Translations under genes and position numbers: made by a program
The notes under the pieces: generated by a model
Told to the model about the DNA's origin: nothing
Databases searched by the model: none
What the model saw: the letters and a program-made list of their open reading frames with translations, nothing else
Shown: one piece after another, positions 14,650 to 23,810 of the stretch
Position numbering within the stretch: the stretch's first letter is position 1
How the letters are laid out: every line of letters starts with the position of its first letter
Origin: JAFGSZ01 sp964492185
GTDB taxonomy: Bacteria > Bacteroidota > Bacteroidia > Bacteroidales > UBA10428
Assembly: GCA_964492185.1 (NCBI GenBank)
Contig: CAZBJH010000040.1
Location: 1 to 25,290 of the forward strand
DNA: 25,290 bases
Reading direction: 5' to 3'

Positions 14650-15579
14650 ATGGATATAGTTGTTGAGAACATAACAAAGAAGTACGGGGCACAACGTGCC
14701 GTGGACAATGTTTCCTTTAAAGTGAGAACAGGCGAGGTCCTTGGTTTCCTGGGGCCTAACGGCGCGGGGAAAACAACCACCATGAAAGCGATAACCTGTT
14801 TCCTTATGCCCAATGAAGGTGATATAAAGGTGGGTGGTTTATCTATCAGGGAAAACCAGATTGAGATTAAAAGAAACATAGGCTATTTACCTGAATCAAA
14901 TCCACTGTATCATGAAATGCCTGTGATTGATTACCTGGGGTTTGTTGCAGACCTGCAGGGAATTAAAAAAGATAAAATCAGTGACCGTATTCTTGCAATG
15001 GTCAACACCTGCGGACTGGAGGGAGAAAAGCACAAAAAGATAGGTGAACTGTCAAAAGGATATCAGCAAAGGGTCGGGCTTGCACAGGCATTGATCCATG
15101 ACCCGGATGTACTGGTGCTTGATGAACCTACAACCGGACTTGATCCTAATCAGATAATTGAAATACGTGAACTGATCCGAAAAATAGGACGCGAAAAAAC
15201 GGTCATACTTAGTAGTCACATCCTGGCTGAAGTAGAAGCTACCTGCGACAGGATCCTGATCATTAACAAAGGAAAGATTGTGGCCGACGGAACATCGAAC
15301 CAACTGAGAAAACAGTCACAGGGAAAAGAAATTCTGAAGGTATCTATTGAAGGCCATGACAGCAACACTATATACAAGGCACTACAGTCTGTTCAAGCTG
15401 TCGAACTGGTGGATATTATTTCAAAAAGCACCAATACCTTTGAAGTGCAGACCAAGCCCGGTGATTCCTCCCGCCGGGAAATATTTCAGCTTTGTGTTGA
15501 TAAAGGATGGTATCTGACTGAGCTAACACCAACTGAAACCAAACTTGAGGATGTATTCCGTGAGCTGACAATGAATTAA
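14650..15579 (+). CDS. gldA: GldA-like ABC transporter ATP-binding protein
   Basis: The 309-residue ATPase has a complete nucleotide-binding domain: Walker A GPNGAGKT (about 35-42), ABC signature LSKGYQQ (about 134-140), Walker B VLVLDEP (about 154-160) and the H-loop His about 190. A C-terminal extension of about 90 residues follows. The downstream genes encode an ABC-2 type permease and a GldG-type substrate-binding-like membrane protein, which is the GldA-GldF-GldG set first defined in gliding Flavobacterium. Many non-gliding Bacteroidota carry the same set, so motility cannot be inferred. It is probably the first gene of a four-gene operon. Confidence 0.85.
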   Translation: MDIVVENITKKYGAQRAVDNVSFKVRTGEVLGFLGPNGAGKTTTMKAITCFLMPNEGDIKVGGLSIRENQIEIKRNIGYLPESNPLYHEMPVIDYLGFVADLQGIKKDKISDRILAMVNTCGLEGEKHKKIGELSKGYQQRVGLAQALIHDPDVLVLDEPTTGLDPNQIIEIRELIRKIGREKTVILSSHILAEVEATCDRILIINKGKIVADGTSNQLRKQSQGKEILKVSIEGHDSNTIYKALQSVQAVELVDIISKSTNTFEVQTKPGDSSRREIFQLCVDKGWYLTELTPTETKLEDVFRELTMN

Positions 15580-15640
15580 TATAAAATAAATTGACTAAAG
15601 GAATAAACCAATAATTCAAAAATATTAAAACCAAATACTA

Positions 15641-16369
15641 ATGCGACAAATATGGATCATAAGCAAAAGGGAACTTAATTCATTTTTTGATTCACTGCTG
15701 GCTTATATAATGATCATTGCCTTCCTGGGCTTCAGCGGCTTTTTTACATGGTTGTTCGGGCGCGATGTTTTTATGGTGAAACAGGCCAGCCTGGAATCAT
15801 TTTTCGGGGTAGCTTACTGGACATTGTTTTTCTTTATCCCTGCCCTTACCATGCGGCTGATAGCTGAAGAAAAAAACTCAAACACTCTTGAAATGATACT
15901 AACCAAGCCGGTTTCCGACTGGCAACTGGTTACCGGAAAGTTCCTTTCAACACTGTTATTGATCGTGATCACTCTTGCACTTACTTTACCATATTATATC
16001 ACTATTGCCGGGATAGGACCAATCGATCATGGTGCTGTATGGACAGGATATTTCGGTTTGGTATTAATGAGTGCAGCCTATATCAGTATAGGAGTATTTG
16101 CGAGCAGCATCACAGGTAACCAGATAATTGCATTTTTAATTGCTCTGCTGATCGGGATATTCTTTCATTTGTTATTCGGATTACTGGCTCATAACTTTCC
16201 CGGAACCGTGGGCAATATACTGAACTATCTCAGTCTTGACACTCACTACGAATCGATCACACGGGGTGTTATTGACTCAAAAGACCTGATATACTTTCTG
16301 TCGGTGATCATCCTCGGGCTTATAGGGTCTGAAGCGGCATTAGCCAAACGAAATGCAACCGACAATTAA
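15641..16369 (+). CDS. gldF: GldF-like ABC transporter permease
   Basis: A 242-residue inner-membrane protein with about six hydrophobic segments. It contains the ABC-2 permease-like stretch LTMRLIAEEKNSNTLEMILTKPVSDWQLVTGKFLS after the second segment. It is 61 bp downstream of the ATPase and 51 bp upstream of the GldG-like gene, so all three are expected to form one transporter. GldF and GldG are separate ORFs here. Substrate unknown. Confidence 0.85.
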   Translation: MRQIWIISKRELNSFFDSLLAYIMIIAFLGFSGFFTWLFGRDVFMVKQASLESFFGVAYWTLFFFIPALTMRLIAEEKNSNTLEMILTKPVSDWQLVTGKFLSTLLLIVITLALTLPYYITIAGIGPIDHGAVWTGYFGLVLMSAAYISIGVFASSITGNQIIAFLIALLIGIFFHLLFGLLAHNFPGTVGNILNYLSLDTHYESITRGVIDSKDLIYFLSVIILGLIGSEAALAKRNATDN

Positions 16370-16420
16370 ACCCGGCTAAGAATAAAAAATTCATGTGACT
16401 TTAAAAAATATAAGATACAT

Positions 16421-17944
16421 ATGACATCAAAAAAAACAATAATATATACGGTTTTGCTCATAACCGGTGTGCTGGTTTTGTTGAACTTTCTTTCAAACAA
16501 ATTCTTTTTCCGGCTTGATCTTACTGAAGACAAAAGATATACATTAAGTGATGCCACGAAGGATATTTTAGAGAACCTGGAAGAACCGGTTACCGTCACG
16601 GCTTATTTCTCGGAAAATCTGCCCACGGAATATGACAAGGTCAGGAGGGATTTCAAAGAACTATTAGTGGAATATTCCACCCTGTCAGGCGGTATGTTAG
16701 TATATGAGTTTATCAATCCGCTTGAAAATGAGGAAACAGAAAAACAGGCTGTACAGGCCGGAGTAATGCAACAGCAGATACCCTCACGCGAAAAAGATGA
16801 AATAAAACTGCAGAAAGCATTTACGGGAGCAGTCATTCAAATGGGAGAAGATGAAGAAGTCATCCCTGTCATTGAATCAGGAACCGGAATGGAATATAAA
16901 CTTTCCACATCCATAAAGAAACTTTCGGTTACCGATAAACCCCTGGTTGGCTTCCTGCGCGGTCACGGCGAACCCTCAATCAGGCAAATGCAGCAGGTGT
17001 TGTACGAACTGGAGATACTGTACCAGGTTGAAAGAGTGACCTTAACCGACTCAACCACGGCCTTGGACAAATATCATACAGTGGCAATTATTGCACCTGC
17101 CGATTCATTTCCATCATCCCATATTTCTCAGATCAACGATTACTTGAAACGGGGAGGGCGTTTATTCATTGCTCTCGACAGGGTAGATGCCGATCTGAAT
17201 AACAATCCCATGGGGTATTCGGTAAATACGGGACTTGAAAACTGGCTCAGCTCCCTGGGGATCCAAGTAAACAATAATTTTGTCATTGATGAAACATGTG
17301 TCCCCGTCAGCGTTCAAATGCAACAGGGGCCGTTTGTCGTGACACAGCAAATCCAGTTTCCATATTTTCCATTGATAACAAATTTTGAAGATCATCCCAT
17401 TTCTTCGGGACTTGAGCAGGTTGTCTTTCAGTTTGTCAGCTCGATCAACTATTCGGGGGATACATCACTTGTTTTCACTCCTTTAATAAAAACATCGGAA
17501 AATTCAGGCACTCAGCCGTCAACAACTTATTTTAACCTGCAAAAGGAATGGACTGAAAACGATTTCCCTCTTTCAAATCTTACTTTGGCCGCGGCCTTGG
17601 AGGGCAGTATCAACAACAGTGTTAATACAAAATTAGTGGTTGTTGGCGACGGCAGTTTCCCCGTTGGAGGCGGGGAAGGCCGGCAAAACCAGATAAATCC
17701 TGACAATGTGAGCCTGATGGTTAACTCGATCGACTGGCTTTCGGATGACACGGGACTTATAGATCTGCGTACGAAAGGTGTTACAAACCGGCCGCTTGAT
17801 GAACTTGAAGACAGTAAACGCACTTTTCTTAAATACCTGAATTTCCTCCTGCCGATCCTGCTGATCGTCATATACGGAATATTCAGGACACAACGACGGC
17901 AAACTTTGAGAATTAAAAGAATGGAGGAAGGTTATGTTCAATAA
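16421..17944 (+). CDS. gldG: GldG-like ABC transporter-associated membrane protein
   Basis: The 507-residue protein has one N-terminal membrane segment (about 7-25) and one near the C-terminus (about 470-492). A large extracytoplasmic region lies between them. It begins FRLDLTEDKRYTLSDATKDILENLEEPVTVTAYFSENLP, typical of GldG proteins. A predicted GldG/DUF4350-type fold follows, including VGFLRGHGEPS and LKRGGRLFIALDR. With the ATPase and permease upstream it should form the GldAFG complex in the inner membrane. The last 11 bases overlap the DUF4340 gene, so translation of the two is likely coupled. Confidence 0.85.
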   Translation: MTSKKTIIYTVLLITGVLVLLNFLSNKFFFRLDLTEDKRYTLSDATKDILENLEEPVTVTAYFSENLPTEYDKVRRDFKELLVEYSTLSGGMLVYEFINPLENEETEKQAVQAGVMQQQIPSREKDEIKLQKAFTGAVIQMGEDEEVIPVIESGTGMEYKLSTSIKKLSVTDKPLVGFLRGHGEPSIRQMQQVLYELEILYQVERVTLTDSTTALDKYHTVAIIAPADSFPSSHISQINDYLKRGGRLFIALDRVDADLNNNPMGYSVNTGLENWLSSLGIQVNNNFVIDETCVPVSVQMQQGPFVVTQQIQFPYFPLITNFEDHPISSGLEQVVFQFVSSINYSGDTSLVFTPLIKTSENSGTQPSTTYFNLQKEWTENDFPLSNLTLAAALEGSINNSVNTKLVVVGDGSFPVGGGEGRQNQINPDNVSLMVNSIDWLSDDTGLIDLRTKGVTNRPLDELEDSKRTFLKYLNFLLPILLIVIYGIFRTQRRQTLRIKRMEEGYVQ

Positions 17945-18902
17945 AATCAATACCAAAACACTGGTCACAGTATTTATAATCTTACTGATAATTGTAGTAC
18001 TGATATTAATAAGCGACAAGAAAAAAGGCCACAGGTCATTTAAAGCCGACCTGGTTGAACTTGATTCAGCTGGATTCAATAAAATAACTATTTACCCCCG
18101 GTCAGATAACCAGCCGGTAGAGATCAAAAAACATAACGGCCAATGGATGGTAAAATCAAAGGACACATATTATCCTGCCGATGAAGCGGCCGTGGATCAC
18201 ATGATCTCGGAAATGATGCGATTGAGGGCACGGAGGGTGGCTGCCACAAGCAAAGATAAATGGGAACAGTATGAGGTAACTGACTCACTTGCAACAAGGG
18301 TTAAGGTAAATGAAGATAAAAAATCATCCTTCGGATTGTATATAGGGAAATTTTCATACCAGCAACCTGAAAATCCGGATCCCTATTCGCGGCAACAAGG
18401 CAAAATGACTACATATGTCAGGTTAGCAGGTGAAAAAGAAGTATATGCCGTAGAAGGATTTCTTGGAATGACATTCAACAGAAAAGTCAGTGACCTGAGA
18501 AACAAAACCGTGATCAATTCACCACATCGTGACTGGACAAGGCTAAGCTATAATTACCCGGCAGATAGTTCTTTTATTCTTCAAAAAGAAGGTGATAAGT
18601 GGATGATAGATGGCATAGCGGCCGATTCAGCATCGGTAGTGAACTATTTCAGCCGTATTTCAAGGTTGTCCAGCACAGATTTTGTTGATAATGCATCACC
18701 GGGTACTTCATCTCCCCTCTTCACAATGACAATTGAAGGCAATAATTTTGAAAAGCCTGTTGTTGTGAATGCTTTTCCCACAGACAGCACTCATAAGTAT
18801 CTGATATCAACATCTCAGAATGAAAATATCTATTTCAGCGATGTAAAAGCGGGCCTTGCAAATAAGATCTTTAAAGGAAAGTCAGCATTTAAAGCAGAGT
18901 AA
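17934..18902 (+). CDS. DUF4340 domain-containing membrane-anchored protein
   Basis: The 322-residue product has an N-terminal membrane anchor (about 8-26) and a beta-rich extracytoplasmic domain. The DUF4340 pattern is visible, for example ITIYPRSDNQPVEIKKHNGQWMV, YYPADEAAVDHMISEMMRLRARR and FTMTIEGNN. It starts inside the end of gldG, after a GGAGG site within that gene. DUF4340 genes commonly follow GldG-type genes, so a role with this ABC system is inferred; no activity is known. Confidence 0.8.
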   Translation: MFNKINTKTLVTVFIILLIIVVLILISDKKKGHRSFKADLVELDSAGFNKITIYPRSDNQPVEIKKHNGQWMVKSKDTYYPADEAAVDHMISEMMRLRARRVAATSKDKWEQYEVTDSLATRVKVNEDKKSSFGLYIGKFSYQQPENPDPYSRQQGKMTTYVRLAGEKEVYAVEGFLGMTFNRKVSDLRNKTVINSPHRDWTRLSYNYPADSSFILQKEGDKWMIDGIAADSASVVNYFSRISRLSSTDFVDNASPGTSSPLFTMTIEGNNFEKPVVVNAFPTDSTHKYLISTSQNENIYFSDVKAGLANKIFKGKSAFKAE

Positions 18903-19004
18903 ATGCCCCCTTTACATTAATGACTTAGCCTGCTATTGGCTTCGCCGGGTTAAAGGTTCATAAAAATGAATGAGAATTATGTAATATATTTATGTCCGGA
19001 ACAA

Positions 19005-20069
19005 CTAAAAATCCTTTACCCTGTTGAATGACAATGCATTGAGCAGCCAACGCGGTAAGGCTTTTTGTGGTTTGCGTTTTTGGAGGTCGAGGTACCAGCC
19101 AATGGTTTTCCAAATCGGTATTTTGTGTGTTTCAACAAATTCAATTAATGTACCATCAGGATCTTCAGTGTAGGCAAATGCCCCGGCCGCTTCACCCATA
19201 TCGAAAGAATCACCTGTATCCACGGTAAAGGGACATCCCTTCTCGTAGCATTCTTTTCGCAATAACCCCATACCTGATATATCAAAGCACAGGTGAATAA
19301 ATCCCAGATCACCCCAGTACCGTTCCTGGTATATCTTTTTGGGTTTACGTTCAATAGATTGTATCAGCTCAATCTGGCTGCTGCCAAAAATAGGGCTGAA
19401 AGCACCAAGCCGCGGCTTACTGTGGCGTAGTAATACCCTTCTTATCTTTTGATCTCCCCCGGGAAGGACAGCGAGATCTTCGAATATTCCTGTTTCATCA
19501 TATATCATTTCATCATATCCCAGGATACCGCCATAGAAATCAAGTGAAGCTTCCATCTCCGAAACACCAATGATCGCCCCGTAGGAAGCACCTGTCAGTT
19601 TCTTCTCATTTTTAAACCAGGAGCTACTTGGTACAATATGAAAAATATTGCCATAAGGATCTTTCACAAAGAAATGCTCATTCCCTTTGGGGTCATTTTG
19701 AACACTTCCAGGTATATCAAGGCCTTTCGATTTAAATCTGTCATATGTCTTTTTAATATCCCTGCTTTTTATCTTGGCTGAAAAAATGCCAAGATCACCA
19801 AGCTGTATATTAAATTTAGGTGACAGTGGTATCCTGTCCGTATATTGCCAGATTTCAAAACCACCGCCTCCCTGCATGTTGAGTGCAAGCGCTGCATGGC
19901 GCTTTTGCGGTTTTCCTCCCGTGTAAGGCAACATTAATTCTGCAACAGCCGCTTCTTCAAACATACGTATATCTACTCCAAAATGCTCCTTATACCATAT
20001 CCAGGCTTTCTTAACATTCGGGACACCAATACCTATCTGCTGTATCCCGCTAATAATTTTCTCCTTCAT
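19005..20069 (-). CDS. VOC-superfamily protein with two glyoxalase-like domains
   Basis: The 354-residue protein holds two vicinal-oxygen-chelate modules, about residues 7-135 (IQQIGIGVPNVKKAWIWYKEHFGVD...) and about 160-315 (GAIIGVSEMEASLDFYGGILGYDEM...). Metal-ligand candidates include ENEHFFVKDPYGNIFHIV-like and FAYTEDPDGTLIEFVE segments at the domain ends. Members include glyoxalase I, dioxygenases and epimerases, so the reaction is not predictable. The upstream alternative start at 20075 is a TTG; the ATG two codons later is chosen. A family B MITE begins 36 bp upstream of the start. Confidence 0.8.
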   Translation of the reverse strand: MKEKIISGIQQIGIGVPNVKKAWIWYKEHFGVDIRMFEEAAVAELMLPYTGGKPQKRHAALALNMQGGGGFEIWQYTDRIPLSPKFNIQLGDLGIFSAKIKSRDIKKTYDRFKSKGLDIPGSVQNDPKGNEHFFVKDPYGNIFHIVPSSSWFKNEKKLTGASYGAIIGVSEMEASLDFYGGILGYDEMIYDETGIFEDLAVLPGGDQKIRRVLLRHSKPRLGAFSPIFGSSQIELIQSIERKPKKIYQERYWGDLGFIHLCFDISGMGLLRKECYEKGCPFTVDTGDSFDMGEAAGAFAYTEDPDGTLIEFVETHKIPIWKTIGWYLDLQKRKPQKALPRWLLNALSFNRVKDF

Positions 20070-20104
20070 ATTCAATTATGATCAATGAAATTATTATATA
20101 AATA

Positions 20105-20245
20105 GTGTCTGTCCATAATGTCCGATATCTGCATTGCTGCTCATATTTTAAATCCTCGAATACTTTAGTATACCGCGGTTTAAAATGCTCACGCGCCTTG
20201 ATCCCGAACATTCTGAACAAACACTACGAGTTTATTGACAGACAC
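20105..20245 (+). mobile_element. MITE-like element, family B, copy 2 (141 bp, 6-bp target duplication)
   Basis: It begins GTGTCTGTCCATAATGTCC and ends GACAGACAC, with exact direct repeats TAAATA at 20099-20104 and 20246-20251. Length is identical to the other two copies. The termini GTGTCTGTC and GACAGACAC are perfect inverted repeats over 9 bp. It is non-coding, and lies between the VOC gene and the end of the SDR gene. Confidence 0.92.
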
Positions 20246-20331
20246 TAAATATAGTGAATATTATTTATTTTTGGAAGTGGATAAGGTGGTGAAAATATTG
20301 CTTTGCATGCACTAATGCATTGACAATATTA

Positions 20332-21126
20332 TCATGTTCGCCTTACACGGCTTACCAGCCGGTAATACAAAACCGGTAAAAATCTTCGGATATAAACCAT
20401 CAGGGGTTCCTTACCCCCGATCAAAAATTCCTTTTTTTCTTTTTCAAGCGCCCTGACTATCTTTCGGGCAGCTTTTTCAACATCCATTCCCTGTGCCTGA
20501 CCGGAATCCATGATTCCGTATTTCTTACCTTCCTTGTTTACAGCGTTGACCGATATGTTTGTTCGTATTCTTCCGGGCACTATTAGTGTAACTTTAATTT
20601 TTTTATGCTGCAGTTCGGCACGTAAAGTATCAAAAAAACCGTGCATGGCATGTTTTGATGCTGAATATGCCGACCTTAGAGGGAATCCGAATTTTCCTAC
20701 CACAGATGTTACTGCTGCAACATGTCCTCCTCCCTGTTCGATCATCCGGGGAAGCACTGACTTTGTCAAGGCAACAGAACCAAAAAAATTCGTTTCCATC
20801 ACTTTCCTGTCCACTGAAACAGGTGTTTCCACGATATAAGAACGCTGGCTGATCCCACCGTTATTTATCAGCAGGTCAATCGTGGGAAATGATCGCAATA
20901 CCTTATTGCTGACTTCAACAATTGATTTTTCATCACTCAGATCAAGTCCGAATACCGCGCATTTTGAATTCATCTGTTCGCACCTGGTTTTTACATCATT
21001 CAGCTTATCAGTATCGCGCGAAGATAGAACGAGTGTATTCCCCATTTTTGCAAGCCTAATTGCCAGTGCCTCACCAATACCTGATGAAGCTCCTGTTATC
21101 CAGATTACTTTATTCCTGTATCTCAT
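20332..21126 (-). CDS. short-chain dehydrogenase/reductase (SDR) family oxidoreductase
   Basis: The 264-residue protein is a classical SDR: TGASSGIG cofactor loop (11-18), NNGG (88-91), and catalytic Ser about 141, Tyr about 154 and Lys about 158 in YSASK. The C-terminus MVYIRRFLPVLYYRLVSRVRR is basic and hydrophobic and may contact a membrane; this resembles lipid-active SDRs of the DHRS7 type. It starts inside the 3' end of the acyltransferase gene (17-bp overlap), so the two are an operon. A role in reducing a lipid or lipid precursor is inferred from that pairing; the substrate is not shown by the sequence. Confidence 0.85.
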   Translation of the reverse strand: MRYRNKVIWITGASSGIGEALAIRLAKMGNTLVLSSRDTDKLNDVKTRCEQMNSKCAVFGLDLSDEKSIVEVSNKVLRSFPTIDLLINNGGISQRSYIVETPVSVDRKVMETNFFGSVALTKSVLPRMIEQGGGHVAAVTSVVGKFGFPLRSAYSASKHAMHGFFDTLRAELQHKKIKVTLIVPGRIRTNISVNAVNKEGKKYGIMDSGQAQGMDVEKAARKIVRALEKEKKEFLIGGKEPLMVYIRRFLPVLYYRLVSRVRRT

Positions 21127-22465
21127 CCATTATTCCCGTTATATCATTTCGTATTTTCTGCAAATCCAGTATTTTCCTGTTTCCGCGTTTCACCAAAATG
21201 GCATACCTGAATCGCCCAAGCAGTTTCTTCCAACGGACAGCATATCGAAAAGCAAAATGCCCCGTAAACGGAATAGTTAAAATATACACCGGCATAAGCC
21301 ATAAAGGCCTGATAAAAATTATCGCCAATATCATCAATAAAAGATAGTAAAGCAATACTATGATAAGTCCCGCGCCATACTTTACCGAACTGTGAAACTG
21401 TGCATCTTTGATATTCTTTATTGTAAAAGAGGGAACCTTATAAGGTATGTAATTATTGATAAGTCCCAATACAAATAAAGGAAAAAGCAGAACAAGGCCT
21501 AAGCCTTCAAGTGTAAGAAGCAATAGTGAATATTTTTTTTTCCTGAAAACCCAGTCCCGCAGGTTAAGATCGGATACCCCGTGCCGGTATTGTTTCATAA
21601 GCACATTCATGTTATCCAGCTTACCCGTGTCCCTTTCGCGATATTTTTCAAGTAATTCTATCATTTTTTTATCCGCCCTGAACCGGTCATATAATGATTT
21701 CCCCTTTATATTCACGCGTTGCCTCATCCGGTCATTATAAACTCTTCGCAAATCCATATACAAGTCATAGTATTCCTCAGGCTCAATATGGATCATGTAT
21801 TTCTTCATCTCCCCGCTTAATCTTTCGCGTAAACGGTTTATCCCGACAGCAGGATTTTCACGATAAACAGTATAATACTCCGAAATATCAAAAGGTTCTC
21901 CATAGTTTACCAGCAGGGTACTCCCGAAATTCTGATAATGGCCGTAATCCAATCCAACAGGTTGTAACATTACACCCGGCTTATCACCATAGTCTTCCTG
22001 CACACGGAAGGCCATCCTGAAAATACCTTTAACAAGCGGCCTTAATCGCCTTTTATCTCCATGATTTCCTTCAGGAAAAATAACGATCTGCGTTTTATTC
22101 TTCCTTAATATTCTTAGTGTAAGGTTGAAAATTTCCTCGTTTTTTTTCAGATTTACTGCACCGTCACGCATACGATACATAGGTATTATTTTCAAGAAAG
22201 TCAGTATGCGACTGATAACAGGATTTTTAAAAATATCAGCACGGGCGATAAATACTGCCTGCTGCTTATTTGATACTACTATTGACAATGCATCCATTAA
22301 TGCATTCTGATGATTAGGCGCAAAAATAACCGCCTTATCCGCGGGTACACGATGAAGATTCTTTACAGAAAAATTCCTGAAATATGATTTATATGACCAT
22401 TTAACAAAAATGTTTTTTACAAACCAGTAACCCGGCGACCATTTATCAATCTTATCCCACTTCAT
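21110..22465 (-). CDS. 1-acylglycerol-3-phosphate acyltransferase-like (PlsC superfamily) membrane protein
   Basis: The 451-residue protein contains the PlsC acyltransferase motifs: block I APNHQNALMD (His about 52, Asp about 58) and block III VIFPEGNHG. The His-to-Asp spacing is five residues rather than the usual four, a form I associate with related Bacteroidota proteins. Near the C-terminus are about three or four hydrophobic segments (about 315-430). It is expected to acylate a glycerophosphate-type acceptor at the inner membrane. The gene overlaps the downstream SDR gene. Acyl donor and acceptor are not determined by the sequence. Confidence 0.8.
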   Translation of the reverse strand: MKWDKIDKWSPGYWFVKNIFVKWSYKSYFRNFSVKNLHRVPADKAVIFAPNHQNALMDALSIVVSNKQQAVFIARADIFKNPVISRILTFLKIIPMYRMRDGAVNLKKNEEIFNLTLRILRKNKTQIVIFPEGNHGDKRRLRPLVKGIFRMAFRVQEDYGDKPGVMLQPVGLDYGHYQNFGSTLLVNYGEPFDISEYYTVYRENPAVGINRLRERLSGEMKKYMIHIEPEEYYDLYMDLRRVYNDRMRQRVNIKGKSLYDRFRADKKMIELLEKYRERDTGKLDNMNVLMKQYRHGVSDLNLRDWVFRKKKYSLLLLTLEGLGLVLLFPLFVLGLINNYIPYKVPSFTIKNIKDAQFHSSVKYGAGLIIVLLYYLLLMILAIIFIRPLWLMPVYILTIPFTGHFAFRYAVRWKKLLGRFRYAILVKRGNRKILDLQKIRNDITGIMDEIQE

Positions 22466-22619
22466 ATTCCAGTTAATATTATGTTCGATTCATTGCCATA
22501 TAATAAATAATCACTGATCCTTGTATACTCAAAATGTTATCACCCTTTTTATAAACCGGATTCTCTTCGAACTACCTATTCATGTATCATGTATGGAACA
22601 AATGCAGGGCATATTCATA

Positions 22620-23573
22620 TTAATCATTCACAGGTATTTTCGACCAGAGAAATGCAATTCCCAAACCCGACAAGATATGCCATATCCCCCACCAGGCCGC
22701 TATAAATGCCATGCCACCTATTGCAAGTTCGGGAGGGAATATCTTCGGATTAAACAACAAAACAAGAGCAAGTCCTGAATTTTGTATCCCCGTTTCTATC
22801 GTTATTGATCTGCGATCTCTTATATTCCTTCTGGTAAATGTTGCGAACGAGTAACCAGTCAAAAGTGCCACAGCATTGTGCAACAGTACAATAATAAAAA
22901 TAAAGTAGATATGTGCCAGGAAATGATCATAATTCTTCATGAAAGCCAGCAACACTATGATTAAAAACAAAAGAACGGAAAGATTCCGGATAGGTCTGAT
23001 TATTTTTTGTGTAAGGCGGGGAAATCTGGAATTAAATATCATTCCAATGATCAATGGTATTCCAAGCAATAAAAATACGGTCTTAAACATCTGCATCGGA
23101 TCAATCTCCAGAGGTTGTAATAAAGTTCCCGAATCGAGGTGGGAAACCACATTGGTATACAGGCCTCCCCAAAATGCAAAATTAAGCGGCGTAAGGAATA
23201 TCGCACCAATAGTAGCTACTGCTGTCAGGCTGACTGATAGCGCTGCATTACCTTTAGCCATGGCCGACATAAAATTTGAAATATTCCCGCCGGGGCATGA
23301 AGCAACCAGTATCATACCCATACCAATAGACGGTGTTATCAGTTCCTTAAAAATGACAATAAGTAAAAAAGTCATCAGGGGCAACAGAAAAAACTGGGAA
23401 ATTACTCCGACAACGGGGGACTTTGCATTCAGTATCACATGCCTGAAATGGCTGACTTTAATTTCAAGTGCCACCCCGAACATAATAAATGCCAATGTAA
23501 GGTTTATAGCCAAAAGGCCTTCAGGGGTGAAATTCAGCCTGATCTCATCAAGGACTTGTAAAGACTCAATCAT
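22620..23573 (-). CDS. bile acid:sodium symporter (BASS) family transporter
   Basis: The 317-residue inner-membrane protein has about nine or ten hydrophobic segments and the conserved family stretch SCPGGNISNFMSAMAKGNAALSVSLTAVAT. It also has ETGIQNSGLALVLLF near the C-terminus, a second sodium-site-like motif. Bacterial BASS proteins carry organic anions, pantoate or pyruvate-like solutes with sodium; bile acid is only the family name. A TTG at 23582 would add three residues; the ATG at 23573 is chosen. It stands alone, minus strand, with a family B MITE about 90 bp upstream. Confidence 0.88.
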   Translation of the reverse strand: MIESLQVLDEIRLNFTPEGLLAINLTLAFIMFGVALEIKVSHFRHVILNAKSPVVGVISQFFLLPLMTFLLIVIFKELITPSIGMGMILVASCPGGNISNFMSAMAKGNAALSVSLTAVATIGAIFLTPLNFAFWGGLYTNVVSHLDSGTLLQPLEIDPMQMFKTVFLLLGIPLIIGMIFNSRFPRLTQKIIRPIRNLSVLLFLIIVLLAFMKNYDHFLAHIYFIFIIVLLHNAVALLTGYSFATFTRRNIRDRRSITIETGIQNSGLALVLLFNPKIFPPELAIGGMAFIAAWWGIWHILSGLGIAFLWSKIPVND

Positions 23574-23663
23574 ATGTGTCAATTTGTTAAGTCGTGGGTT
23601 ATTAGCGCATTTGATGACGGGGTTCAGTGAACTTTATTAATGTAGATTAGTTGTTACTAAATA

Positions 23664-23804
23664 GTGTCTGTCCATAATGTCCAATATCCGCGTTGCTGTT
23701 CACATTTTAAATCCTCAAATACTTTAGTATTCTGCGGTTTAAAATGTTCACGCGCCTTGATCTCGAACATTCTGAACAAACACTATGAGTTTATTTACAG
23801 ACTC
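23664..23804 (+). mobile_element. MITE-like element, family B, copy 3 (141 bp, 6-bp target duplication)
   Basis: It begins GTGTCTGTCCATAATGTCC and ends TTTACAGACTC. Exact direct repeats TAAATA flank it at 23658-23663 and 23805-23810. Length equals copies 1 and 2; the right end has small differences. It is non-coding and sits in the divergent region between the BASS and DUF393 genes. Confidence 0.9.
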
Positions 23805-23810
23805 TAAATA

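Noticed and set aside
11579..18950. 14-bp CCCGGCGAAGCCAA at 11579-11592 recurring inverted at 18937-18950
   Set aside because: Too short and only two copies; no flanking similarity, so not called as a repeat family.
22521..22778. 85-residue plus-strand ORF
   Set aside because: It runs from an intergenic stretch into the antisense of the BASS gene and resembles nothing.
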